From Citrifermentans bremense R1 (GTDB taxonomy: Bacteria; Desulfobacterota; Desulfuromonadia; Geobacterales; Geobacteraceae): a stretch of DNA of 64,000 nucleotides. The stretch is taken from the NCBI RefSeq assembly GCF_000426865.1, contig NZ_AUGE01000001.1, positions 473,156 through 537,155 on the forward strand, read 5' to 3'. Shown in pieces: positions 33,847 to 43,158 of this stretch (within the stretch, counting starts at the first letter, position 1; every line of letters begins with the position of its first letter). The notes under the pieces were generated by a model. That model saw only the letters and a list, made by a program, of their open reading frames with translations, searched no databases and was not told where the DNA came from. Position numbers and translations under genes: made by a program.

Positions 33847-35100
33847 TCAGGCGCTTTCCGCCACGTTCTCGTAGACGATGATCGGCTTTTCCTTGCTGTA
33901 GATCACCTCTTCGTTGATGACCACTTCCTTCACCATGCTCTGGGAAGGGATCTCGTACATGATGTCCAGCATGGCGTTTTCGAGGATGGAGCGCAGGCCG
34001 CGGGCGCCGGTCTTTCTCTTCAGCGCCTCGCGGGCTATGGCGACCAGGGAGCCGTCGGTGAACTTCAGCTTCACGTGCTCCATATCGAAGAGCTTCTGGT
34101 ACTGCTTGATCAGCGCGTTCTTCGGCTCCTTGAGGATCTGCACCATCGCCTCCTCGTCGAGCTCGGAGAGCGAGGCGAGCATGGGAAGGCGCCCCACGAA
34201 CTCGGGGATGAAGCCGAACTTGAGGAGATCCTCAGGGGTCACCCCGGCCAGCAGTTCGCCCGCCTTCTTCTCCACCTTCTTCTTGACGTCCGCGCCGAAG
34301 CCGAGCGTCTTGACCCCGATCCTCTGCTGGATGATGCTGTCCAACCCGGGGAAGGCCCCGCCGCAGATGAACAGGATGTTGGTGGTGTCCACCTTGAGGA
34401 ACTCCTGCTGCGGGTGCTTGCGGCCACCCTTGGGGGGTACGCTCGCCACGGTCCCTTCGATGATCTTCAAAAGGGCCTGCTGCACCCCCTCGCCCGACAC
34501 GTCGCGGGTGATGGAGGGGGAGTCGGACTTCCTGGCGATCTTGTCGATCTCGTCGATGTAGATGATCCCCTTCTGCGCCTTCTCCACGTCGTAGTCGGAC
34601 GCCTGCAAAAGGGTCAGGATGATGTTTTCCACGTCCTCGCCGACGTAACCCGCCTCGGTCAAGTTGGTGGCGTCCGCCATGGCGAAAGGCACCTTGAGGA
34701 TGCGGGCCAGGGTCTGCGCCAGGAGCGTTTTGCCGCTGCCGGTGGGGCCCAGAAGCAGGATGTTGCTCTTCTGCATCTCGACGTCGCCCGGCTTGACCGC
34801 GGCCTCGACCCTCTTGTAATGGTTGTACACGGCGACGGCCAGGACCTTCTTCGCCCTGGACTGGCCGATCACGTACTCATCGAGGACTTCCTTGATCTCC
34901 TGCGGCTTGGGAAGTTTCCTCACATCGGTTGCGGTGGCATCCTCCAGCTTGGACTCCTCCGCGATGATGTCGTTGCAAAGCTCGATGCACTCGTCGCAGA
35001 TGTAGACCGTAGGCCCCGCAATCAACTTCTTTACCTCTTCCTGGCTCTTCCCGCAAAAGGAACAGATCAGCGTGTCGGAACGGTCATCTCTTCTGCTCAA
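33847..35100 (-). CDS. clpX: ATP-dependent Clp protease ATP-binding subunit ClpX
   Basis: 417-aa unfoldase for ClpP. N-terminal zinc-binding domain ([11 protein letters not shown] ... CDECIELC), Walker [17 protein letters not shown], Walker [12 protein letters not shown], pore loop GYVGED, and IGFGADV region with the IGF-type ClpP-docking loop represented by LGFGADV. Overlaps clpP by 4 bp. Confidence 0.97.
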
Positions 35101-35696
35101 TTGGCACCTCCGGTGACGACGTTTCTAGTCACAATGGCATCTATGATGCCGTAATTCTTGGCCTCTTCGCCCGACATGAAGTAGTCGCGCTCGGTATCGG
35201 CCGCTACCTTTTCCACGCTCTGGCCGGTATGCTCGGCCAAAAGCGCGTTCAGTTGATCCTTCATGCGCAGGATCTCTTTGGCGTGGATATGGATGTCCGT
35301 CGCCTGCCCCTGGAAACCGCCCAGGGGCTGGTGGATCATGATGCGCGAGTTGACCAGCGAGTACCGTTTCCCCTTCTCGCCGCCGGACAGAAGGAACGCG
35401 CCCATGGAGGCGGCCTGCCCGACGCAGATGGTGGAGACCGGCGCCTTGATGTAGCGCATGGTGTCGTAGATGGCCATGCCGGCGGTAACCACGCCGCCGG
35501 GGGAGTTGATGTAGAGGTGGATATCCTTGTCCGGGTCCTCGGCCTCGAGGAAGAGGAGCTGCGCTATCACCAGGTTCGCGACGTTATCGTCGATGCCGCC
35601 GCCCAGGAAGATGATCCTGTCCTTCAGCAGGCGCGAGTAGATGTCGTACGACCTCTCGCCCCGGCCGGTCTGCTCCACTACTATCGGTACAAGCAT
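35097..35696 (-). CDS. clpP: ATP-dependent Clp protease proteolytic subunit ClpP
   Basis: 199-aa serine peptidase forming a tetradecamer. Ser in [11 protein letters not shown] (about residue 98), His in [10 protein letters not shown] (about 123) and Asp at about residue 172. The ATG at 35696 is preferred to the in-frame GTG at 35702 because AGGAG lies 5 nt before the ATG. 8 nt after tig. Confidence 0.97.
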
Positions 35697-35704
35697 GGAC
35701 ACTC

Positions 35705-37012
35705 CTATTTAATTTCCGCCTTGGGGACTTCGGTCACCTTGGCGCGGTCAAGGATGAACTGCACCGCCTTGTCTTCCCTCATCTGGGCCATCAGGTTGTC
35801 CTTGGCCCGCTCGTTGGTCTTGTACAGCTGCGTCACCTTCTCCAGGTCCTGCCTGGTCTGCTCGGCGATCACGGAGAGCTGCGCCTCGAACTCCTCTTCG
35901 GTCGGCTCGATCTTTTCCTTCTCGGCGACCGCGTCCAGAAGCAGCGAACCTTTCACCTGCTCACGGGCGTTATCGCGGAACTGCGCCTTGTAGCTGTCGT
36001 CGGTCATCCCCATCATCTCCAGGGAAAGCCTCTGGGAGGCGAGCCTCTGCTTGGTGCTCTCCAGCATCATCTGCGCCTGGCGGTCCACCAGCGCCTCGGG
36101 AACCTCGAGCTCGTTCTTCTCGATCAGGGCCTTGATGAGGCGGTCGCGCAGTTCGGCGTTGATGCGGCTGACTTCCTGGGCCTCGTTCATCTCGGCGAGC
36201 TTGGCCTTCAGGAGGTCCAGGGTCTCGAACTCCTCGCCGAACTCCCTGGCGAAGTCGTCGTTCAGCTCCGGAAGCTCCTTCACCTTGATCTCCTTGACGG
36301 AGACCTCGAAGTCGGCAGGCTTGCCGGCCAAGTCGGCGTTGCCGTACCCTTCCGGGAAGTTGACCTTGATGGTGCTGTTGGTCCCGACGGTCATGCCGAC
36401 CATCTGCTCCTCGAAGCCGGGGATGAAACGCCCGGAGCCGAGTTCGAGCTGGAAGTCCTCGGCGGAGCCCCCCTCGAAATAGACGCCTTCCATGGAGCCT
36501 TTGAAGTCGAAGGTGACGAAGTCGCCCATGGCCGCTGCATGCCCTTCGGGTGCCGGACCAAGCTGGGACATGCGCTCCTGCATCTCCTTCAGGCGCGCGG
36601 CTACGACGGAATCGTCGATCTCAAGCTTCTCTTTGACCACTTCGAGGGCGGTGTAATCCTTCACCTCGACTTCCGGGAAGACCTCGACGGTGGCGGAATA
36701 TTTGAACGCTTCGCCCTTTTTCAGCGGGTCGCTCTCGATCACCGGGTACCCGACCGGGTTCAGCTTCTGCTCGCTCACCGCGCTGAAGTAGGTTTCCTGG
36801 ACCAGGTTTTTCACCACGTCGTCGGCCATCTTCTCGCCGTAGTGCTTCTCGATCAGGCTCATCGGGACCTTGCCCTTCCGGAACCCCTTTATGGCGGCAT
36901 GCTTTCTTATTTCGGCATAAGCTTTGTCAACTTCAGCAGAAACTTTGTCTGCCGGGATTTCGAAGTTCAACTTCTTCTTGATGCTGTTGACCGATTCAAC
37001 ACTGATCTGCAT
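35705..37012 (-). CDS. tig: Trigger factor
   Basis: 435-aa ribosome-associated chaperone and peptidyl-prolyl isomerase. The ribosome-binding signature is GFRKGKVP (about residues 43-50), followed by the FKBP-type domain (150-240) and the helical C-terminal cradle. First gene of the tig-clpP-clpX-lon operon. Confidence 0.96.
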   Translation of the reverse strand: MQISVESVNSIKKKLNFEIPADKVSAEVDKAYAEIRKHAAIKGFRKGKVPMSLIEKHYGEKMADDVVKNLVQETYFSAVSEQKLNPVGYPVIESDPLKKGEAFKYSATVEVFPEVEVKDYTALEVVKEKLEIDDSVVAARLKEMQERMSQLGPAPEGHAAAMGDFVTFDFKGSMEGVYFEGGSAEDFQLELGSGRFIPGFEEQMVGMTVGTNSTIKVNFPEGYGNADLAGKPADFEVSVKEIKVKELPELNDDFAREFGEEFETLDLLKAKLAEMNEAQEVSRINAELRDRLIKALIEKNELEVPEALVDRQAQMMLESTKQRLASQRLSLEMMGMTDDSYKAQFRDNAREQVKGSLLLDAVAEKEKIEPTEEEFEAQLSVIAEQTRQDLEKVTQLYKTNERAKDNLMAQMREDKAVQFILDRAKVTEVPKAEIK

Positions 37013-37350
37013 GAAAATTCCTCTCTTTTGTTCACATTATAGGGCAGGCTCTCTGCCGTAATGCCTGATGGCACGGGGTCTGGGCGGGAATTCTGATGAC
37101 GGGTCGTCGGGGCATCCGCTGGGGAAGCTGCCTCCCGTAAGAGGCCAGGAAGCGGCGCTCGTCGGTTTGGCGCACGCAACAAGAGCGTAAGGTACCAAAG
37201 GGGGAGGGAATTTGTCAACACAGAATTAGATTTGTTCTATCAACGATTTAACCTGCCGCACGGGGGGGAGAGCCCGTCGCAACTAGAAGGCGCGAAAGGC
37301 TTCGCCGCGCCCCCGGACAGAGCCGGAGGCGCGGCTGGCGCTTTTAAAAA
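37013..37350. other. Gene-free region between cydB and tig, with the tig promoter
   Basis: About 340 bp. It contains the candidate tig promoter (37189-37218) and a GC-rich segment 3' of cydB with weak inverted repeats (GGGGGAGAGCCC, and GGCGCG around 37290-37345) but no T-run. No ORF with support. Confidence 0.5.
37189..37218 (-). promoter_or_regulatory. Candidate promoter of the tig-clpPX-lon operon
   Basis: Minus-strand TTGACA (37213-37218), 18-bp spacer, TACCTT (37189-37194). The -35 is perfect; the -10 is weak. Leader about 170 nt. Confidence 0.5.
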
Positions 37351-38379
37351 CTAGTAGGCCTCGTGGTCCCCGGCCAGGGTCTCGGCGCTGACCCGACCCC
37401 GGAAGAGCCGGTAGACCCAGACCTTGTAGGCGATCACGATCGGCACGAAGACGAAGGCGACCACGGTCATGATCCGCAGCGTGTAATCGGAGGAGGAGCT
37501 GTTGTATATAGTGAGGCTGTAAAGCGCGTCGAGGTTCGAGGGGATCAGGTTCGGAAAGAGCCCGATGACGCCGGTGAAAACCACGCCCAGGATGGTGGCG
37601 CAGGATGCCGCGAAAGCCGCCAGGGTGTTCCCCTTGGCAAGGAACAGCCGGACGGCTAAGAGCGCTGCCACGGCCAGGAGCGGCACCACGGCGAAGACGG
37701 GGGCGGCGAGGTAGTTGTCGTAAAGCCGCGTTGCGAAATTGCTGTAGCCCAGAAAGCCAACCGCCACCACCAGAAGCGGTATCCAGAGCGCCTTCGCCGT
37801 CTCTTCGGCGCGACGGCTCAGGGCGCCGGTGCTCTTCAGGGCCGCATAGAGCGCGCCGTGCTCCAGAAAGAGCAGTACGAAGAGAAGGCCGCTCACCACG
37901 CCATAAGGGTTCAACAAGTAGATGAGAGAGCCATGGTAGCCCGCCTCGTCCATGGGGAGACCGGCGAAGATGTTGCCGAAGGCCACCCCGAACAAAAGCG
38001 CCGGGATAAAGCTTGAGACGACGATGGCCCAGTCCCAGCACCCCTTCCAGAGGGCGCCGTCTTCCTTGCCGCGGAACTCGAAGGAGACCCCGCGCACGAT
38101 GAGCGCGAAAAGAAGCAGCAATAACGGGGTGTACAGGTAGCTGAACATCAGCGCATAGGTGGTCGGGAAGGCGGCAAAGGTGGCGCCCCCGGCGGTCACC
38201 AGCCAGACCTCGTTACCGTCCCATACGGGGCCGTAGCTGTTGATGAGGACGCGCCGGTCGGTATCGTCTCTGCCGAGCACGCGGTGCAGCATGCCCCCTC
38301 CCAGCACGAAACCGTCCAGCATGAAATAGACCCCCCACAGAACACCCCAAAGCACAAACCAAACGATATGCAGATCCAT
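37351..38379 (-). CDS. cydB: Cytochrome bd ubiquinol oxidase subunit II
   Basis: 342-aa membrane subunit of the high-affinity quinol oxidase that reduces oxygen without proton pumping. About eight hydrophobic helices; N-terminal VLWGVYFMLDGFVLGGGML and the conserved GPVWDGNEVWLV. 9 nt after cydA. In a mostly anaerobic metal reducer its likely role is oxygen or NO tolerance. Confidence 0.95.
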   Translation of the reverse strand: MDLHIVWFVLWGVLWGVYFMLDGFVLGGGMLHRVLGRDDTDRRVLINSYGPVWDGNEVWLVTAGGATFAAFPTTYALMFSYLYTPLLLLLFALIVRGVSFEFRGKEDGALWKGCWDWAIVVSSFIPALLFGVAFGNIFAGLPMDEAGYHGSLIYLLNPYGVVSGLLFVLLFLEHGALYAALKSTGALSRRAEETAKALWIPLLVVAVGFLGYSNFATRLYDNYLAAPVFAVVPLLAVAALLAVRLFLAKGNTLAAFAASCATILGVVFTGVIGLFPNLIPSNLDALYSLTIYNSSSSDYTLRIMTVVAFVFVPIVIAYKVWVYRLFRGRVSAETLAGDHEAY

Positions 38380-38388
38380 TTGCTCCCC

Positions 38389-39732
38389 CTATTTTCCGAA
38401 TGCGCCGGTGGCGCCAATGCTCGTTTCTTCCGGCCCCTTGCGGGCGAACTTCGCCAGAAGGTAGATATCGACAAAGCCCAAAAGCCCGTAAAGGAGGGTG
38501 AAGCCGAGCAGCGAACCGATCACCTGAGACAGGTCGATGCTCTTCGACACCGCGTCCGAGGTCCTCATGAGACCATAGACGATCCAGGGCTGCCTCCCCA
38601 CCTCGGACACCACCCACCCCAGTTGGTTGGCGATGTAAGGGAGCGGGATGCAGAGGACCATCGCGCGCAGGAACCAGGGGTATTTCTCCAAAAGGTTCCT
38701 GCGGTGGAAAAAGATGGAGACGGCGGCGAGGACGATGAAGAGCGTCCCAAGCCCTACCATGGCGCGGAAGCTCAGAAAGACCGGGAGCACCGGCGGGCGG
38801 TCCGCCTTCGGGAAGGAATTCAGCCCCCGCACCTCGGCGTTCAGGTCATGATAGGCCAGAAGGCTCAGCATACCCGGAACCGGGAAGGCGGAGACGAGGT
38901 TGCACTGGTTCTTCTCGTCTGGAAACGCGATCAGGTGCATGGGGGCGTTGCGGCAGCTGTCCCAGATGGATTCCATGGCCGCGAACTTGGCGGGCTGGGT
39001 CTTGGCGACGTCGACCGCGTGGAAATCCCCGATGACGGCTACCATCAGCGTGGAGGCAAGGGCGAAGACGGCACCCATGCCGAAAGACGCCTTGAAGAAA
39101 TCGCGGTTGCGCCCCCTGAGCAGGTGCCAGGCCGACACCCCCATCACGAAGAAGGCCCCCACCGTGTAGCCGGAAACGATCTGGTGCCCGAATTTCAAAA
39201 GGCCGAACGGGTTGGTGATGAGCGCCATGAAGTCGACCATCTCGGCGCGGCCGTTTCTGAGCACGTACCCCACCGGGTGCTGCATCCAGCCATTGGCCAG
39301 CAGGATCCAAAGCCCAGAGAGGTTGGTCGCCAGCGCGACGATCCAGATCGAGGCCGCATGCATCTTCTTTCCCACCTTGTTCCAGCCGAAGGCCCAGACG
39401 CCGATGAACACGGACTCCAGAAAGAAGGCAACCGTGGCCTCGATGGCGAGCGGGGCGCCGAAGATGTCACCCACGTAGCGGGAGTACTCGGCCCAGTTCA
39501 TGCCGAACTGGAACTCCAGGGTGATGCCGGTCACCACCCCCAGCGCGAAGTTGATCAGGAAGAGCTTCCCCCAGAACTTCGTCATCCTCTTGTACATCTC
39601 GTTGCCGGTGACCACGTAGCGGGTTTCCATGGCGGCGACGAGAACCGACAGCCCCAGGGTCAACGGGACAAAAATGAAGTGGAACATGCTGGTGACGGCA
39701 AACTGCAGCCTGCTCAAGGTCAATACATCCAT
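38389..39732 (-). CDS. cydA: Cytochrome bd ubiquinol oxidase subunit I
   Basis: 447 aa from the ATG at 39732 (AAGGAG upstream). Heme-bearing subunit: the heme b595 ligand region at LSRLQFAVTSMFHFIFVPLTLGLS (His19-type position), the GWMQHPVG motif, and the quinol-binding Q-loop around PALRVLP-like PPVLPVFLSFRAMVGLG. The Q-loop is short, as in the Bacillus-type subfamily. Pairs with cydB; an IscR-like regulator lies just upstream. Confidence 0.95.
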   Translation of the reverse strand: MDVLTLSRLQFAVTSMFHFIFVPLTLGLSVLVAAMETRYVVTGNEMYKRMTKFWGKLFLINFALGVVTGITLEFQFGMNWAEYSRYVGDIFGAPLAIEATVAFFLESVFIGVWAFGWNKVGKKMHAASIWIVALATNLSGLWILLANGWMQHPVGYVLRNGRAEMVDFMALITNPFGLLKFGHQIVSGYTVGAFFVMGVSAWHLLRGRNRDFFKASFGMGAVFALASTLMVAVIGDFHAVDVAKTQPAKFAAMESIWDSCRNAPMHLIAFPDEKNQCNLVSAFPVPGMLSLLAYHDLNAEVRGLNSFPKADRPPVLPVFLSFRAMVGLGTLFIVLAAVSIFFHRRNLLEKYPWFLRAMVLCIPLPYIANQLGWVVSEVGRQPWIVYGLMRTSDAVSKSIDLSQVIGSLLGFTLLYGLLGFVDIYLLAKFARKGPEETSIGATGAFGK

Positions 39733-39878
39733 CTGTGCGCTCCTTTGAATAAAATGCACGTTTTGGGGCCGGGGGCCCGTACTTCTGTCATTAAGACCGG
39801 ATCAAGCCTATGGCGTATACGGGATCAACAGGACCTTCTTTATCTGATTTGCGGACAAAAATTTTTTCGAGCGCGCCC

Positions 39879-40292
39879 CTATTGCTGCTCCGGGCTGCGC
39901 GCCAGGGAGTCGATGGTCACCCCGTCCAGGATGCGCACTACCTCGGTCTGCACCTGCTTCCAGACCCCGTGAACGCGGCAGGGGCCTCCCCTGTCACAGG
40001 CGCTTCCCAAAAGGCATCGGTTGGGAAGGATCGGTCCCTCCACCGCCTCTACCACTTCCCGCAGCGTGATCTGCGAGGCGGGGCGGGCGAGAACGAAGCC
40101 GCCGCCGGTGCCGCGCGAGGAGGTAACCAGCCCCAGCTTCGCGAAGCTCTGGAAGATCTTGGCCAGGAAGGTCTGAGGGACCTCGGCCGCTGCGGCGATC
40201 TCGCTGATCAGCGAAACACGGCCAGGCGGCTGCTGTGCCAGGTAGATGATGCCACGTATGGCGTATTCACCCTTTCGGGTCAGTTCCATCAT
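39879..40292 (-). CDS. Rrf2-family regulator with IscR-type Fe-S cysteines
   Basis: 137 aa from the ATG at 40292. Winged helix N-terminal part (ELTRKGEYAIRGIIYLAQQP, then VPQTFLAKIFQSFAKLGLVTSSRGTGGGF). Three cysteines in CLLGSACDRGGPC with C-x5-C-x5-C spacing, as in IscR, so an iron-sulfur sensor is likely. No isc genes follow; cydAB lies 146 nt downstream on the same strand, suggesting control of the terminal oxidase by oxygen or NO. An ATG one codon later is equally possible. Confidence 0.88.
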   Translation of the reverse strand: MMELTRKGEYAIRGIIYLAQQPPGRVSLISEIAAAAEVPQTFLAKIFQSFAKLGLVTSSRGTGGGFVLARPASQITLREVVEAVEGPILPNRCLLGSACDRGGPCRVHGVWKQVQTEVVRILDGVTIDSLARSPEQQ

Positions 40293-40443
40293 AAGAACAC
40301 CTTTAGGACCAAATTTATCCCTTTTATAGCGGAGCATCCGGAACCTGTCAAGCGGAAACTCCAGGAAAATTTCCGGCGGCTGTCAGGGGAGAAACGATGG
40401 CGAACCTGCAAGGTCATGGAGCACGGGCGGCGGGGGGACGACG

Positions 40444-40474
40444 AAAAAAGGGGACCGTTTGTGCGGTCCCCTTT
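40444..40474 (-). terminator. Terminator after the zinc-ribbon gene
   Basis: Minus strand: AAAGGGGACCG, 6-nt loop, CGGTCCCCTTTTTT. A clear intrinsic terminator 27 nt after the small ORF stop. Confidence 0.88.
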
Positions 40475-40500
40475 CATGGGCGTGTGTGCATTCGGTTGTA

Positions 40501-40656
40501 TCAGCCGAGCAGGCTGTTGAAGTTTCTCGCTCTGTTGGCCAGGATGGTCGGGTCCAGGACCTCTCCGCAGCAGGTGCATTTCCAGGCATCGAAAGATCTG
40601 ACGAAGTCGTAATATTTTTCGGCAAACATTCTACCTTTGCATTTAGGACATTTCAT
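40501..40656 (-). CDS. 51-aa zinc-ribbon protein
   Basis: Small protein starting MKCPKCKGRM with a second CTCC pair near residue 27, a CxxC-x20-CxxC zinc ribbon. The middle is aromatic (AEKYYDFVRSFDAW). An excellent GGGAGGTAAGG site precedes the ATG, and a terminator follows, so it is an independent gene. Family function unknown; probably nucleic-acid or protein binding. Confidence 0.8.
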   Translation of the reverse strand: MKCPKCKGRMFAEKYYDFVRSFDAWKCTCCGEVLDPTILANRARNFNSLLG

Positions 40657-40809
40657 AAACCTTACCTCCCAACAAAAAGTTGATTAAAAGACTTCATGTG
40701 CGGAGCTATATTTCACCATGCATGCCAAGATGAGGATTATAAATCGATTGTAATCTAATGAAAGCTTTGCCAAAGTGTAACCTTCGGAAAAAAAGGGATT
40801 TACGGACCA

Positions 40810-41364
40810 CTAGAAATATTTTTTGATAACCTCCAGTTTTGCCGGCCCGATCCCCGGCACCCGTAACACCTCATCCAGGGAGCCAAAAGCGCCATTTTCG
40901 TGACGCTCCGCCACGATCCGTTTCGAGAGCACAGGCCCTATCCCCGGCAAGAGCGCCCATTCCTTCGCCGACATCCGGTCCGGGTCCAGCGGCACCTGCA
41001 GCAGCATCCTTTCCTGCGCTCCCATTTTTGTGATTGAAATCACGGCGTTTTTTCCGTCGGGAATGCTAAGGTTGAGGACGTCCCCGGTTTGCAGCAGCGC
41101 CGCGCCCCCTGCCGGGAGCGCTCCCAGAGGCTCCGGATCGGCAACCGTCATTTTTATGGCGCTACGCACCGAGGTACCGACGGGAAACCGATACACGCCG
41201 GCGCGGGGAAATCCTCCCGCCAGTCGCACCGTGACACTTTCGCCCCGCGCACGCAAAAAGGCCGCTTCCTCACCCCTCGGGGCGGGAAAGCGGCCTTTCA
41301 CATAGAGCGTTACAGAGAGGAGCAGGGCGAGACACCAGATGGCGAGTCGGCTGCTCGTCGGCAT
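40810..41364 (-). CDS. ComEA-like helix-hairpin-helix protein
   Basis: 184 aa: N-terminal membrane anchor (LAIWCLALLLSVTLYV), an SLBB-like beta domain (VTVRLAGGFPRAGVYRFPVGTS ... GDVLNLSIPDG) and two C-terminal HhH motifs (LLPGIGPVLSKRIV, RVPGIGPAKLEVI). Related to ComEA, the periplasmic DNA receptor of competence. The ATG shares one base with the cimA stop (TGATG), so it is coupled to amino-acid synthesis genes; the next competence genes are not here. Confidence 0.85.
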   Translation of the reverse strand: MPTSSRLAIWCLALLLSVTLYVKGRFPAPRGEEAAFLRARGESVTVRLAGGFPRAGVYRFPVGTSVRSAIKMTVADPEPLGALPAGGAALLQTGDVLNLSIPDGKNAVISITKMGAQERMLLQVPLDPDRMSAKEWALLPGIGPVLSKRIVAERHENGAFGSLDEVLRVPGIGPAKLEVIKKYF

Positions 41365-42950
41365 CACTGCTTCGGCACTGCCGCCTCCTCATCCTTGTGG
41401 AGCTTGAATTCAATGGCATCGATCAGGGCCTGGTAGGAGGCCTCGATGACGTTGGAGGAAACGCCGACGGTGCCCCAGCGCCCTTCCTTATCGCCGGATT
41501 CGATCAGCACCCGGATGGAGGAGGCCGTCCCCTGCCCTGCCGGGAGCACCCTTACCTTGTAGTCGTGGAGCTTAACGTCCCGAAGCTTGGGATAGAACTT
41601 CTCCAGCGCCTTCCTGAGCGCGTTGTCGAGCGCGTTGACCGGGCCGGACCCTTCCGCCGCCGTGTGCTCGATCTTTCCCCCCACCTTCACCTTGATGGTA
41701 GCCTCGGAGATCGGCTGCTCGTCCTCGTGGCGCTTCTCGTCGATGACCCTGAAGCCGATCACGGAGAAGAACTTGCGGTGCGTGCCGAGCGCGCGCTTCA
41801 TCAGGAGCTCGAAGGAAGCCTCCGCCCCCTCGAACTGATAGCCGCGGTTCTCCATCGCCTTGATGTCTTCCAGGATCTCCAGGGTCACCGGGTCCTTGCT
41901 GTCTAGGTTGATGTTGAACTCGGTCGCCTTGGCGAGGATGTTGGCGCGCCCGGAGAGGTCGGAAACCAGCACCCTGGTGGTGTTTCCCACCAGCTCCGGC
42001 CTCATGTGCTCGTAGGTCTCGGGGTGGCGCTGGATGGCGGAGACGTGCACGCCCCCCTTATGGGCGAAGGCGGAGTTGCCGACGTAGGCCTGGTGCTTGT
42101 CGGGCGCCAGGTTCGCCAGTTCGTAAACGTAGCGGGAGAGGTCGCGCAACTGGCGCATCTGCTGGTCGCTCACGCACTCCATCTTCATCTTCACCTTGAG
42201 GGCCGGGATGACGGAGCAAAGGTTTGCGTTGCCGCAGCGCTCGCCGAAGCCGTTGATGGTCCCCTGCACCTGGACGATGCCGCTTTGCACCGCGACTATC
42301 GAGTTGGCGACGGCGCACTCGCTGTCGTTGTGGGTATGGATGCCGAGCGGGGTGATGATCGCCTTTTGCACCTCGGCCACGATGCTGGCGACCTCGAAGG
42401 GCATGGTCCCGCCGTTGGTGTCGCAGAGGATAATGCAGTCGGCGCCCGCCTGCTGTGCCGCCAGCAGGGTCTTGATCGCGTACTCCGGATTCGCCTTGTA
42501 GCCGTCGAAGAAATGCTCGGCGTCGTAGAACACCTCGGGCATGCGCGCCTTCAGGTACTCCAGCGAGTCGAAGATCAGCTCCAGGTTCTCCTCAAGCGGG
42601 ATCCTGAGCGCCTCGTGGACCTGGAAGTCCCAGCTCTTGCCGAAGATGGTGACCGCATCCGCCTCGGACTGCACCAGGGTGCGGATGTTCTGATCCTTGT
42701 CCGGGGTGATCTTGGCGCGCCTGGTGGAGCCGAAAGCGGCAATCTTCGCCTGGGAGAGCTTCTCTTTCTTGATGTCCTTGAAGAAGGCGACGTCCTTGGG
42801 GTTGCTCCCGGGCCACCCTCCTTCAATATAGGCGATCCCCGTCTCGTCCAGTTTATGGGCGATGCGGATCTTGTCCTCCACCAGGAAAGAGATGTCTTCT
42901 GCCTGCGTTCCGTCCCTAAGCGTCGTATCGTACAGTTTCACCAAGCTCAT
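41364..42950 (-). CDS. cimA: (R)-citramalate synthase
   Basis: 528-aa enzyme condensing pyruvate and acetyl-CoA to citramalate, the entry to threonine-independent isoleucine synthesis used by Geobacter. HMGL-like barrel with [14 protein letters not shown] at the N-terminus, [15 protein letters not shown] metal-binding His, and [13 protein letters not shown]-terminal LeuA-type dimer/regulatory domain. Lies downstream of lysC, linking isoleucine and aspartate-family synthesis. Confidence 0.95.
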   Translation of the reverse strand: MSLVKLYDTTLRDGTQAEDISFLVEDKIRIAHKLDETGIAYIEGGWPGSNPKDVAFFKDIKKEKLSQAKIAAFGSTRRAKITPDKDQNIRTLVQSEADAVTIFGKSWDFQVHEALRIPLEENLELIFDSLEYLKARMPEVFYDAEHFFDGYKANPEYAIKTLLAAQQAGADCIILCDTNGGTMPFEVASIVAEVQKAIITPLGIHTHNDSECAVANSIVAVQSGIVQVQGTINGFGERCGNANLCSVIPALKVKMKMECVSDQQMRQLRDLSRYVYELANLAPDKHQAYVGNSAFAHKGGVHVSAIQRHPETYEHMRPELVGNTTRVLVSDLSGRANILAKATEFNINLDSKDPVTLEILEDIKAMENRGYQFEGAEASFELLMKRALGTHRKFFSVIGFRVIDEKRHEDEQPISEATIKVKVGGKIEHTAAEGSGPVNALDNALRKALEKFYPKLRDVKLHDYKVRVLPAGQGTASSIRVLIESGDKEGRWGTVGVSSNVIEASYQALIDAIEFKLHKDEEAAVPKQ

Positions 42951-42974
42951 ATCACCCCATCCTTCACAAAAAAC

Positions 42975-43023
42975 CGTTCAACGTTCAACGTTCTACGTTC
43001 TACGTTCAACGTTTGATGTTCAG
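42975..43023. repeat. 7-bp periodic GTTCAAC repeat, locus 2
   Basis: Six to seven units in a row: GTTCAAC, GTTCAAC, GTTCTAC, GTTCTAC, GTTCAAC, GTTTGAT. It lies in the lysC-cimA gap. Another short run (GGACGTC-GAACGTT-GAACGGG) is at 43131-43155. Confidence 0.85.
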
Positions 43024-43055
43024 CATTTTAAAGGTCACCGCCATTCGTATGCCGC

Positions 43056-43137
43056 CCGACGTCCCAAGGCATCCCGCAGCAGGGGGACTGGCACCTTGCG
43101 GAGCCAGTCCCCTGCGCAGAAGGTTCCGGGACGTCGG
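43056..43137. repeat. Nested REP-like palindrome, copy 2
   Basis: Outer arms CCGACGTCCC (43056-43065) and GGGACGTCGG (43128-43137) enclose an inner hairpin GGGGACTGGC (43083-43092), loop ACCTTGCGGA, GCCAGTCCCC (43103-43112). The inner element is the inverted copy of the one at 14642-14696. Confidence 0.8.
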
Positions 43138-43158
43138 ACGTCGAACGTTGAACGGGTG

